Below are positions 50,661 to 61,849 of a stretch of 64,000 bases of DNA, piece by piece; positions within the stretch are counted from its first letter, which is position 1, and each line of letters opens with the position of its first letter. The position numbers and the translations under genes were made by a program. The notes beneath the pieces were generated by a model. The model saw only the letters and a program-made list of their open reading frames with translations, had not been told where the DNA came from and ran no database searches. Source of the DNA: Neelides folsomi (lineage: Eukaryota > Arthropoda > Collembola > Neelipleona > Neelidae); NCBI GenBank assembly GCA_034687125.1, contig JAQGBZ010000247.1, forward strand, positions 30,778-94,777. Direction: 5' to 3'.

Positions 50661-52196
50661 TCATCTTGGAAATTTTGTTGCGCATTTCTTGAATGCTTCG
50701 AACGTGCTGAAATTCGTCTTCATTTCCTTATGATTAGGAAATTCTGTTTTGAGCCATAAATAAAAGTTTTCTAATTCCACCGGAGTTATCATCCCTTTCA
50801 TTATATTTAAACGGGGAATGAAAAAAGATAAATCAAAATCTGTAATTTTCCTTGTAGAAAAATTCCAATCGTCGTCGCTTAAATCCTCAAACGAATCAAT
50901 CCCCAAATGTATTTCTTTTCCTCCTTTCCCCCATGTAATTTCCTCATTGGCGATGACTTCAAATTTCTTCAAATTCTTCATTCCATTTCCCATCCATACA
51001 AAAAATGGATAGGCGCAAACAGTGTAACGAGAAAATTGTTCCTTTGGATTTTTCAGGAGTGGAAAGGCCTGAAAAATCCAATCCAAATTGTTCAAGATTT
51101 GGCGCCATTGTTTCCACAAAATCCTTGAAAGTCCAAAAGATTGTTGATGGCGATCCTTCGATTGGGCTGGTCCAAAGCTGATCAACAATGAAACTGAACT
51201 TTTTCAAATTCCCAAATGATCCAATTTCTTCCCTATTTAACTGTTGATCATTTCCTAATTTCGGGAGTGCGGTGATCGTCAAATCTTCTAAAGAAATGAA
51301 CTTTCCAACAATTTTATTGAAGATTTCATTGAAAACTGAATCTCTATTTGGATAGAGATGTAAATGTAAGCTGAGGATTTTAACTTGGTCGAATCCAGAA
51401 GGAACATTTGCATTGAAATGGTTTTCAATATTTTGTTGGAAATTTTCATTAAGTCCTATGTTTTGAACATTGAATATTGTTGCTTGTCCAATATGTAATT
51501 CCTCCAGTGTGTTCACAATTGGAGTTTGGCGAATGAAGTTCCAGCGATTGGCCCTCTCGGATCTATTTGTCCTATTAAAAATAAAATAATTTAAAGGAAA
51601 TTCCATTCATCGTGTTAAAATAATATATGGATGATAAATACATAAGTTATAATATTAATAATTTATTATTACATTTGATTTGTTTGATTCAATGTGAATT
51701 TATATTATGTGAATAATATATAAAAAATAACTCACAGCTTGATATCAAATGAAAGTTTTTTGATTTTTAAATTACGATAATCGTCCCATTGGCCATTGGG
51801 AAATTCTGATTCTTCCGGATACCAATTAAACGCATCAAAAGCTTTATGGTCATTAAACGACAAAACTTGTACTTGCTTGGCAAAACTTGAAATTGCTTTC
51901 AAAACTTCCGGAATAAGAATATGCAATAATCCGAATCTATCTTCGCATTGGGTTACATTCACTTCCACAAGATTCGGCGCCAGTTTCATGAGCTCTACTG
52001 ACAATTTCCCAATCGAAGGGTTGTTTTGGAGAATGGCGATGAAGCTTATTTCCCTCAATGAAACTAATTCATGCCCTCCATACAAACGTTCTCGTTGCTC
52101 TTCTGAACTAAACAATGGACGAATTGAAGAGTAGTCAGTGAAGTTTAAAATGACCAGATATGTGAATGATCTAAAAAAGATCTTGGCAAAATATTC
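50661..52196 (-). CDS. Leucine-rich protein of unknown function, 5' end missing
   Basis: I do not recognise the family. Coding segments on the minus strand: about 52196 (or 52170) to 51736, then 51571-51118, then 51068-50661, about 430 aa. Irregular leucine-rich motifs recur, such as LVSLREISFIAIL, LAPNLVEVNV, LEELHIG, LEDLTITALPKL and MKNLKKFEVI. They suggest an F-box/LRR-like substrate adaptor, but no F-box was seen. Only about 320 bp separate it from the next gene upstream, and no start ATG was found there. Between the last two segments the frame shifts by one. A 49-nt intron (51069-51117, GTGGAA...TTTTCAG) restores it in phase 0; otherwise the gene is frameshifted. Confidence 0.6.
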
Positions 52197-52513
52197 CTGA
52201 TCGGAATATATTCAACACTTAATGTTAATTTATAAGATGATTAAAGTATAAACTAAATGTTTTGAACACGAGATTTGACTAATGGGATAAATTTACATTC
52301 ACTTAATGAATTAATAAAAAAACATTAAAAAATATTACTTGACTACAATTTTATATATCTGTAATTTCTAATAAAAGTTAATGATAGTTAATTAAATGAA
52401 TTTTAAAGTACATTATGAATTATGATGAACTTAACCCTTTAATAACGAACATGACCAATTAGTGTTAATATGACGAAAGCAACGGTTTGTTTAATTTCAA
52501 TATTAATTTATTT
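52197..52513. other. Short spacer, no start exon found
   Basis: AT-rich DNA between the leucine-rich protein and the RWD-RING gene. The missing first exon of the former was looked for here and not found. Confidence 0.4.
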
Positions 52514-53946
52514 TCATGATAAAAACTCAGCAACTTCTTGGATTTCTCTTTTTCGTGCTTCTTGATGTGCCCAACGAGATTCGCTCAATTCCGGACTCAC
52601 TTTGTACTTCTCGTGAAAGATTCGCTTTCCGCAAACTCCACACTTTTTACCACCTGGACAATGGAATTATAAAAATTATACATTTCATATAAATATAATT
52701 TTAAAATTAAAAAACTTTAAATTGCTATTTTAATTAATTCACCTTCAAATGGAGGTTTTTTCATAAATTCAAGTAAACATTTAAGATGGTAAAAATGGCC
52801 GCAGAGGATTCGCTCAACATGGAAACTTCCAGATTCGTTGGATTCGGCTTCATCAGGATTCTAATGTTTAATTCAACATTTAACATTCAAAATATAATTT
52901 TTCTAAATTTTAATTATGGTTTAAGTTTTATTTAATAGTATATTTTAAATATGTATCATTTTTGAAATAAATTACAGTCGGCAAAGTTAATTGGTTACAA
53001 TGTGGGCATTTCTGACTCGGCAACCCGTGAATTTCATTAATTAAAAATGTAGCGACGGGTTTGAGAGATTCTTGAACTTTAAATTCCTCTGTGTCTTTTT
53101 TATTTTTGTTAAGTGGCGGCTCAACACATTTACGAGCAACTTCTTTAGCGTGGGCTGTTAAGGTCCGAATCAAACTTGGAGGGAAATTGGAAGAATTGGA
53201 ACAAATGCCAACTTGAGTTTCGGGATAATCAAATGGAACGAAAATGGAGCAATTTAAGTAATAAAGTTCTTCTTGCAATTTCAATTCAATTGTTGAACTT
53301 TTCTGATTTAATTTAATTTCCTCCTCGTTGAATTTCTCTTTGAGATCGAAGATTTCAGAAGCACAGCAGCATAGAGGATATTTTGTTATAAAATTATGGA
53401 GAAATTCGATGGCGAAAATTATATCAGGTTTATCTGTAATTAAAAAACAATCCATATTAGTTAATTTAGTTAAGCTAATTATAAGTATTTATGTAATTTA
53501 ATTATAATTGAATTTAAAGCAATTTAAATAATTTGATATTTATGCAATTAATAAAATACCATGAATGTTATTTGATAATTCGTTTTCACTTAAACTTTGG
53601 AGTTTGCTTAAGAAATCTTGACTTAATGTTTTTGATTTCAACTCAATTAAAATCCTTTGAGAAGGGAATTGTTGTGGGAAATAAAAATTAGCTGTCAAAC
53701 ATTTCACTTTGGACTTACTGTAAAAATAAAACATGATTAGTTAGAAATTACCTTTCTATTTATTAACAACGATTTTCCTTTAATACAATTATTGACTATT
53801 AATATAATTATTGTTTATTACGTGATTTTTATCCGAACTAGTTCTTTGGTGTTGGTAATTAATTGGAAATCTTCCCGTGGTTTGGAAAAATAATCTTTAA
53901 TTAAAATGATGACTTGTTCTTTGGTAAGATCAGTCGTCATGTCCAT
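52514..53946 (-). CDS. RWD-domain plus RING-type zinc finger protein (putative E3 ligase)
   Basis: Five exons join in phase: 53946-53822, 53717-53560, 53433-52976, 52860-52743 and 52653-52514, giving 332 aa. Residues about 15-95 resemble an RWD domain (VKCLTANFYFPQQFPSQRIL, then LKSKTLSQDFLSKLQSL). RWD domains often mediate E2 or partner binding. A helical middle part contains three adjacent Cys (LCCCASE). The C-terminal third carries RING-like ligands: CPHC, then ILCGHFYHLKCL, then CGVCG, followed by a charged helix (HQEARKREIQEVAEFL). The long loop between first and second ligand pairs is unusual. A ubiquitin-ligase role is inferred from this layout; no orthologue was identified with certainty. 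Confidence 0.75.
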
Positions 53947-55083
53947 TAGTCTTTTAAATACTAATTTATCCAAATATTAAACAAAGTAACAATAAGTCTA
54001 AAACTTCATGTCATTTATCAGAAAATCAAAATGAAATAAAGAATATGTGAGATTTGTATTTGAAGCAAGGAGATTGGCAAAGTTTAGACACAAGGCAAAA
54101 TATCATTTTTGAGAAAATTGCATTAATAATTACAATTAATTAAATATATTATTTTTATTGTCGTTACATGTTGTAAGTTGTAACATAATATACTTATTTT
54201 AAAAGAAGTGTCCTTATGGTTAATAATATTGCATTAATACATCATTTCCTATATCCATTTATAACACTTTGTACTATATACTATATCAAGCATATTCATA
54301 TAATCGGTTAACGTCTACTCGGTTTATATGGAACTGCACAAAGTCATATTAAATTAAGTTTATATTAAATTAAAAATAGATTCTAGTAATATAAAATCTA
54401 TTTTTACTTTAATACAAACTATATGAATTTTGTGCAGCGCTATAATAACCAAGGATATCTTGATTTGAATATTCCTAGTCCTAGTATACAGACCTATATA
54501 TAATATATATGTTATATATATATTTATATGTCTGCATATACTGGTTATTATTCTTATAATTAATAATCATGGTTAGTTAATTGGACATTATTCCTTTAAT
54601 TAAATATCACATTATGAAATATACATAATACCATATATATACATAATATACCATATAAATGAAATATATATAATATATATGGAATTAAAATAAGTAATGA
54701 ATTGAGTATTTGATGAGAAACTGATTTATTGGCTTTTGATGTCTTTGATGAAATGAGTTTTGTCTGAGAATGCGAATTTGATTTATTCACAACTTTCAAG
54801 ACTTTCAACCTCCCACCGTTTGATCAATCACTCAATGCGGATTTTCTCGCTTTTTACATCAATTTCACTTCCCATTTCAACTTACACTTTCATTCAGTGT
54901 CAATTCACATTCAACTTCATTATAATAAAATCAATAACTTTAATATTAAAATTATAACAATAATATAATTAATTGAAGCTTTAATTTAGACCCTTTGTTT
55001 AAAATATAGTTTAATTGAAAATTCATTAAACTTATTATTTTTTTACTATTTACCATCTAAGCAAAGTTTTGTGAAAAACTCCA
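53947..55083. other. Divergent spacer between RWD-RING and TRPV genes
   Basis: AT-rich with long TA-palindromic runs near 54,495-54,540 and 54,600-54,680, and a fold-back element at about 54321-54450. The stretch 54,745-54,905 is GC-richer and probably promoter or 5' UTR of the channel gene. Confidence 0.45.
54321..54450. mobile_element. 130-bp fold-back (MITE-like) element
   Basis: The ends GGTT...TATA...CTGCACAAA...TCATAT at 54321-54349 and their inverted copy at about 54421-54450 surround an inner hairpin (AAAATAGATT / AATCTATTTT). TA-containing ends suggest a Tc1/mariner-derived MITE, but the arms are imperfect. Confidence 0.6.
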
Positions 55084-58000
55084 ATGGGAAACGCGGAATC
55101 CAATGTGACAAGCGGAGTGAAAAAACAAGCTGGTGGAGTTTCCGAACCACTTTACTCCCTTGTTGACCTGAAAGGTCCATTATTTATTCATAAGATTCAA
55201 TATTTTAATTCTTGGAGTTTATACTCTATATAATTTTTTAATTTATAGGCGGGGGAATTTTAATTGATTTGTGTAAGCAAGCCACAACAACGAAAAATTA
55301 TGCAGCACTTGACGAAGCAATAAGAGGGAGATTGGAACCGTTTCTTTATAATAATGGAAAAGGTCAACGAATGCACGTGTCAAAATTAGTTCTGGAGCGG
55401 AATAAAGATCGGCCAAAGAGCAAACAATTACTAAGCAACGAAGAAGATTTTGACACTTATGTTGAACCCATTGACCCAGGTCAACATTAAATTTAAATAA
55501 AAATATTTTGTTAATTGAGATATTAATATTTAAATGTAGATCCAACAATGTATCGTGATGTTTGCTGGGATTTGTCCAAACGCGGCTCTGTTGGGGAATC
55601 TTGTTTACATCTTTGTTTATTAAGCGCTTCGAGCGTCCACGCTGAACTTGCCAAGCGACTCATTCGATTTTATCCAAAACTCATCAACGACGTTTACATG
55701 AGCGATGAATATTACGGAGAAAATGTTCTACACATGGCAATTGTTAATGAAGATCCTTCAATGGTTAAATTCCTATTGGACAACAATGTGAATTACATGC
55801 AGCGTTGCTATGGGGCTTTTATGAGCCCTGAAGATCAAAAAGGATCAAGGACAGATTCATTTTTTCACGAATGGGTCGACTCGAATTTAAATACTGATTA
55901 TGATGGTTATGTTTATTGGGGAGAATATCCAGCTTCTTTTGCAGCTTGTTTAGAACAAGAAGAATGTTACAGACTAATTCTTGCGAAAGGGGCTGATCCC
56001 GATGCGCAAGATACGAATGGAAATACTGTTTTGCATATTCTTGTTATACACAATAAACAAGTAAAATTAATATTACCTAAGTAATTACTTACAAGTAATA
56101 TTATTTTATATAGTGTATGACTAATTTTTGCAAAAATAGTATTTTAATATTTTTAATTGTATTTTAGAATATGTTTGACATGGCTTATGAACTTGGTGCT
56201 AAATCAAAAGTTTTTAATAAGCTCGGATTGACCCCGATGACCCTTGCAGCTAAATTGCCCAGAAAAGAATTATTCTTCCATATCATGAATATCGAACGAG
56301 AAATTTATTGGCAAATTGGATCGATCGTCTGCGCCGCTTATCCGCTCGCATCCTTCGACACCATCGACACGGTCAATGGAGGAATTCTAAAGGAATCCGC
56401 ACTCAATTTAATCGTCTTTGGTGAAAAAGTGGAACATTTGGATTTGCTCGAAGGACCAGTTTTAGATTTATTGCACGCGAAATGGAACAAATTTGTCAAA
56501 CTTGAATTTTACCGCCAATTCATCTGCTTCACTTTTTTCTTCCTTTTGTCAACTTCAGTTTTTGTCCGTCGTCCAATACACAAAATGGGAAAAAATCCGT
56601 TCCTGCCTTCGGTCAATACAAGTTTGAATGGAACGGATCTTTTCGGATTGGACACTGGAAATTTCACCCGGCTTTTTTTAAACGATTCGGATTATGTTTT
56701 AATGTTCAATGGCACAACGCTAAATGGAACGATGACAAATAATTCTAAAAATGTGACGGAAAAGAAACCTTTCAGAGCGACGTTTAAATTGCCATTTACC
56801 AATAAAAGTTATTCGTTTAGTATGGGAAAAGCTGGACAATGTTTTGTTGAACTAAATAATGCCAGTAGTTGGAGTTTGGTAATTTCTGAATGTTTTCTTG
56901 TTCTGGGAGCTTTGTGTTATTTGCTTGGAGCGGCAAGGGAATGTTCCTTTCTTGGACCTTCAATGTTCTTTGAAAATTTGGTATTTTAATAATTAAAATA
57001 CGATTTCACACTTTACATTAATTAATTAAAAGTAAAGAACCATTATAATTAAATATTGATTTTTGATTTAGGCAACAGTTCCATCTAGAGTTATTTTTCT
57101 TACATCGTGCATTCTTGTTCACGTGATGGTCATTCTTCGAATGTTTTGTTTGGAAGAAGCCGAAGATTTGGTTTCAATCGTTGTGATGATAACAACCGCG
57201 CCATTTTTCCTATTCTTCTGTAGAGGGTAAATTCAAAATTAATTAATGAAATTTTAATTTCAATTTTCTTATTAATATTTATTTATTTAATCAAATAGAT
57301 TCAAAACGGTTGGTCCATTTGTGGTCATGATTTACCGAATGATTATTGGAGATCTCCTTCGTTTCGTCACAATTTACCTTGTGTTTGTTATGGGATTTTC
57401 CCAGGCCTTTTACATCATTTTCCTCTCATTCTCAAAAGCCGATACGGAAAATCCTTTGAGTTCTCCACCAGAATCAGTAATTGCAATGTTCATGATGTCT
57501 CTTTCATCCTTTGACTCTGTTTTCGAAAATTTCGATTCAACTGCTCATCCATGGGCGGGAAAAGTAAATTTTAAAATTTCTAATTAAATCTGACAATATT
57601 ACAATTCTCACAAAGTTGAAAATTGTATTGATGGATATGTCGCTTGTTTAGACTCTCTTTGTATTGTATATGATCCTCGTCGCCATCTTGTTAATTAACA
57701 TGCTTATCGCCATGATGGGAAACACTTACACCAAAATTGCTGAAACTAAAAATGAATGGCAACGACAAGTAAAGAAAAAATAAAACTTTAAAATTACAAT
57801 AGAAAATAGAAAATTATAAAATTTTAAATTGATAATTTAAATGGCGGAAATTTTAAATTTTGTTGTAGTGGGCTCGAATTGTATTGGTTGTTGAACGTGG
57901 AGTTGCTCCAGCGGTTCGCCATGCCAAACAAGGACTCTATTGCGACACAACTGGTGACAACCAACGTGTGTTTGTATTGCAAAAATCTCTTTCTCAAGAG

Positions 58001-58138
58001 GAACAAGAAGAAATGCAGGAATTGGTGGATGTCAAACGTTATCATTTGAGGGCTGTGGAAAGGAGGAAAGCAAAAATTGCAGCAGCTGAAGAAGCAGCCG
58101 CTGCTGAAATAAGAGAAAAAGAAGAGAAATTGAAATAA
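55084..58138 (+). CDS. nan: TRPV-family cation channel, Nanchung-like
   Basis: Eight exons join in phase: 55084-55174, 55249-55479, 55540-56060, 56168-56980, 57072-57226, 57299-57563, 57652-57768 and 57869-58138, giving 820 aa. Drosophila Nanchung is about 830 aa and its partner Inactive much longer. The start MGNAESNV looks myristoylation-competent. Ankyrin repeats fill about 110-330 ([42 protein letters not shown]). Six membrane segments follow, with a large glycosylated loop between S1 and S2 (several N-x-T/S). The S5-pore-S6 part is [21 protein letters not shown], then [13 protein letters not shown], then [20 protein letters not shown] Glu/Ala/Lys-rich coil ends the protein. In insects Nan and Iav form the hearing and proprioception channel of chordotonal cilia. 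The Nan assignment over Iav rests on length and N-terminus. Confidence 0.9.
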
Positions 58139-58915
58139 AAATTATTTAACCAATTTCAATATTAGTGATACATTAATAACATTAAAAATGAGGAAATTTA
58201 AATGACATACTAAATACAACGATAAAATAAAATTTAATTAAAGTATAAAATGTTATTTGTGATTTTCATTTTGGTGTACATGAATTTTGTATTGTAATTT
58301 GTATATAAAGGTTTCAATTTATTCATAGTTTATAAAGTTACAATATTTTGCTTATAATTGAGTATTTAAAGTATTACTCTTTATAACATGTGATTTATAA
58401 TTACTCATATAGAGTTGAATTATTAACAATATTAAATTATTATACATAAATAATACATAGTCTCGTATTTGTAAATGTACTTATATGAAAAATAGAATTC
58501 TCAGATATTCTAAAGATGAAAATAAGTTAGTATAAATAAAATAAATTTAAGATAAAGTATAATATGTTGGATGTATTGTATTATACTAGAGTACAGATAT
58601 ATGATATAAATATACATTTATGTAATTCACAATCCTAACCCAAGTTTAAAAAACACATTGAAGAGGATTAAAGGGAAAATAAGATAAATCCAAATGGGAA
58701 AATCCTTTTCTTTACTTATTTCTTATTACATCTTTTCTTAACCAAAAATATCAACACTTGTTCTCATTCCTGACAAAATAATTATCAATTGATTTTTAAT
58801 TCCATTCATTCCTTTTGGAAATTATAATAATTTCTATATTGGATCAACAGAATCAAATTTACTCACACAAAACTCTTTATTTATATTATCCGTGCAAATT
58901 ATTTAAATAATCTAA
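58139..58915. other. Spacer between TRPV and ZAD genes, no gene seen
   Basis: Very AT-rich; likely 3' UTR of the channel followed by the promoter of the next gene. Confidence 0.5.
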
Positions 58916-59902
58916 ATGAGTTCAATTTGTGTTTTTTGTTGTGAAACTGAGAATTTTATTCCGAAGCTCTCCGATGAAAGATTTTTCAACACAATCATTT
59001 GGACATTGGATTTAAATGAGGGAGCTTTTGAAGATTCCACGTTTTTGCCATTCTGCACCGACTGCATCAACAGCGTGAAAAGAATGCACGAACTCAACAA
59101 GAAAATCAAAGAGATGAAGGCAGAAAGGAAAAAGGTTGAAAAATACATTCGGGACACGACGTGGAAAAGCTTTAAAAACTCAAATGAGAAAAAGCTTCCG
59201 AGTAAAACTACCAAACTGAGAAAGAAAATGTTTAAAGGTATTTAAAATCATATTACTTTTACATTATATAAATATTTAATTTAAATATTTTATAATTTCA
59301 TAAGTTAAATTTAAAGTGAAAATATTTCGTAGCTTTGAAAGAATTTTACGAAGAAGGCGAAGAGATTTTAAGTGAATTGGAAGAAATTACTCCACCAAAA
59401 ATTCGTAAAAAATCATTGAAATCCGTTCCAAAACCATTACCAGAAAAACCGAAAAAGGTTAAACCAAAAAGGGCGAGTTCGGGTAAACTTAATGTCATTC
59501 GAGTTCCTCCGTTCAAGGTCAAAGAAGAACCTGCAGATTTTATTGATCTTGTCTCGGACTTTGAAGAAACTTACGATAACCAACTTGAAGGTTAATTACA
59601 TAATTGATAATTTATAAGTATTTACAAATTAAGCTTTTCTTTTTTTCTTTTATGCATTTTCACAAATTGTTAATTTATTAAGAGTATTAAATCATTTTAT
59701 TGTTTTCATGTTAGTTTATCATGAATCTGGAAGCAAAAAACCAAAGCGAGAAGAAAATGAATCAAGTGAGAATAAAATGGATGGAGATAAACTTGAAATC
59801 ATTTACGAACAAAACCACACCACTGTGGACATTGAAAAAGACTGGTCAAAATTCAAGTGGAAAAATATAACGACTAAGAAATTTGAATTTACATTTAGTT
59901 AA
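58916..59902 (+). CDS. ZAD-domain protein, zinc fingers lost or alternatively spliced
   Basis: Three exons, 58916-59237, 59333-59590 and 59715-59902, give 255 aa. The N-terminus is a zinc-finger-associated domain (ZAD): CVFCC about residue 5, then a hydrophobic middle and FCTDCINSVKRMHELNKKIKE, four Zn-binding Cys in two CxxC-like pairs. ZADs dimerise arthropod C2H2 transcription factors. A Lys/Pro/Glu-rich linker follows, ending in a stop. No C2H2 finger is encoded before the stop. About 60 bp later finger-like coding sequence appears, and a phase-2 donor in exon 3 (TTCAA/GTGGAA) could join it, but that segment is broken. The protein could act as a finger-less ZAD dimerisation partner. Confidence 0.75.
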
Positions 59903-59968
59903 TACTAAAGTTAATTAGTTAATCATTAAATTAATCGAATTGTTTTAAGTTGAACTTTATGTTTAAGG

Positions 59969-60235
59969 AAACTTTTATCCTGTCAAATTTGCAATATCAA
60001 ATTTATAAACAAAAAAGAGAAATTGGCCCATTTTGAAAATGATTATAAGAATGAGATGGGATTTTTCTTCTGTCCCAAATGCCCATATTCAAATGACAGT
60101 ATTTAGTCCGCCATTTTATCACCCACTTGGAGGAAAAGGAAAATGAATGCCCTTTATGCCCGCGAAAATTAAAAATATGCTCAACTTGGGCAGTCATATA
60201 AGAAGTCACAAGATCCGCCAAACTTTGTAAATTGT
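59969..60235 (+). pseudogene. Decayed C2H2 zinc-finger tail of the ZAD gene
   Basis: An acceptor TTTAAG at about 59,968 opens a frame LLSCQICNIKFINKKEKLAHF (first C2H2 finger) and FFCPKCPYSNDSI, then TAG. A shifted frame continues RHFITHLEEKENECPLCPR and a third frame gives NLGSHIRSHKIRQTL. Thus at least one stop and two frame changes interrupt what was a three-finger exon. Phase fits the cryptic donor in ZAD exon 3. Confidence 0.7.
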
Positions 60236-61786
60236 TTAAATTAATCGAAGTGTAAAATAGAGCATTTAATTAAATGTTATTGTAGGAATTAATAATGTTC
60301 GCATTTATAAAACTTTTACTTTACTACTCAACATTGTAAATAAGATTTTTTATTAATATTTTAAACAATTATTTTTATTGGTTACTTTTATGTATATTTG
60401 ATGTGAATTAATGGATTAATAAAGATATTTTTATAAATGAGAATTAGTGAGAGGAGTTTGGATTTGACTGGCGTGATAATCCTCGGTACTCTGATTACAA
60501 ATTTGGGTTTTTACACCTTTCAATCAACTCAGGGACAATTTAATCACAAGGTTTAATGGATATTAATAATTGAATTCTAATATCTTTATCGTGTTAATTT
60601 TTTGATCCACACCTCACGGGGAATTTTATTTTCCTCTTTATTAACTCACGATGAATAATCCAGAATCAACCATTTAATCCCTAACAATTTTTAAATTCCC
60701 CAACTTAATCTGTCTAACTATTATTTAATATCATTCTAAAATTAATTTTTATTATTTCAGAATTTCATTAAAATATTGATTGTACTTGTTAAATCTTAGA
60801 TGAGAAAATAATCTCAATACATTTGTATAAAAGCTCCAATGAAAAAATTGACCAGTTTTAAATGCTAACAATAAGACTTCATCGATTAAAATAATTAAAA
60901 CGGCCTAATTTTAAATTGAGAGCAATTACGATAAAACTTACAATTAAGTTGAAGTTGAGGTTATGATTTATAAACTTTATTGAGCATTAGCATTTGAGGG
61001 TCTCAAGTATTAACATGTTTGATAAAAATTGATAAAAATCGACAAAAAGGTAATCCACTTCTAAATTTACATCAGATGTAATGTAATACGTAGACTTGCT
61101 CTCAATGAAATTCAATTTAAAATCTTGATTTTATATAATAAAGTTTATGCTATTTTCAAGTATCCTGGGATACTCAAGATAATAAATTAATAAATAATGT
61201 TTATTGTAACATATATCGTAAATTTATACAAGTACTTGCTTATGTACGATTGATTGTACGATCATAACAAAAAACTTGAAAACAAAAAAGGCCAATCAAT
61301 TTTTCCAATAGTTAAAGTGGAGGTGTTAAAAGAGTTTGAAATTAAAAAATTATGAAGTATTGACAAGAAAAAACAATGTTTAATTAATGATTAAATGGTG
61401 TCAAAAGATATGAAATAATGTAAATATCATTATTGTTACCATAGGACATTTTGATAAAAGCGATTATCTTATATTGATATTCATGATCGCGTGCATTAAA
61501 CAAATGAAAAATTAAATGTACAAACAAAACAATTGAGATTCAATTTGTCCCCAATGACAAAAGATAAACTTAAAATATAGAACTATTGGAGCAACATATA
61601 TAAGTAGGATCTGAAAAAGTACAAAATGATTAAACTTGAAGATAAAGACAAAATCATATAAATTATTATGTTATATCAAAATTTAATAAAAAATATCAAA
61701 ATAAATTAATGTACTTTTCATTATCTTGAATCTATCTTCTTTATGATATTAAATATTATCCAAATGTAAAACCATTATATGAGTTT
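60236..61786. other. Spacer before subtilisin copy 2, no gene seen
   Basis: AT-rich, with no recognised exon or RNA gene. Regulatory DNA of the highly biased subtilisin gene may lie here. Confidence 0.45.
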
Positions 61787-61797
61787 GAGTATAAAAG
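61787..61797 (+). promoter_or_regulatory. TATA box of subtilisin copy 2
   Basis: GAGTATAAAAG lies 53 bp before the ATG. A CACTCAGCCAGTGCAGT stretch about 35-45 bp downstream contains an initiator-like CTCAG(C/T). This gives a short 5' UTR of about 20 nt, typical of a strongly expressed secreted enzyme. The same 11 bases occur upstream of copy 1. Confidence 0.75.
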
Positions 61798-61849
61798 CGA
61801 ATAAAATTTTTTGAATTTTTACACTTGACACTCAGCCAGTGCAGTAAAC

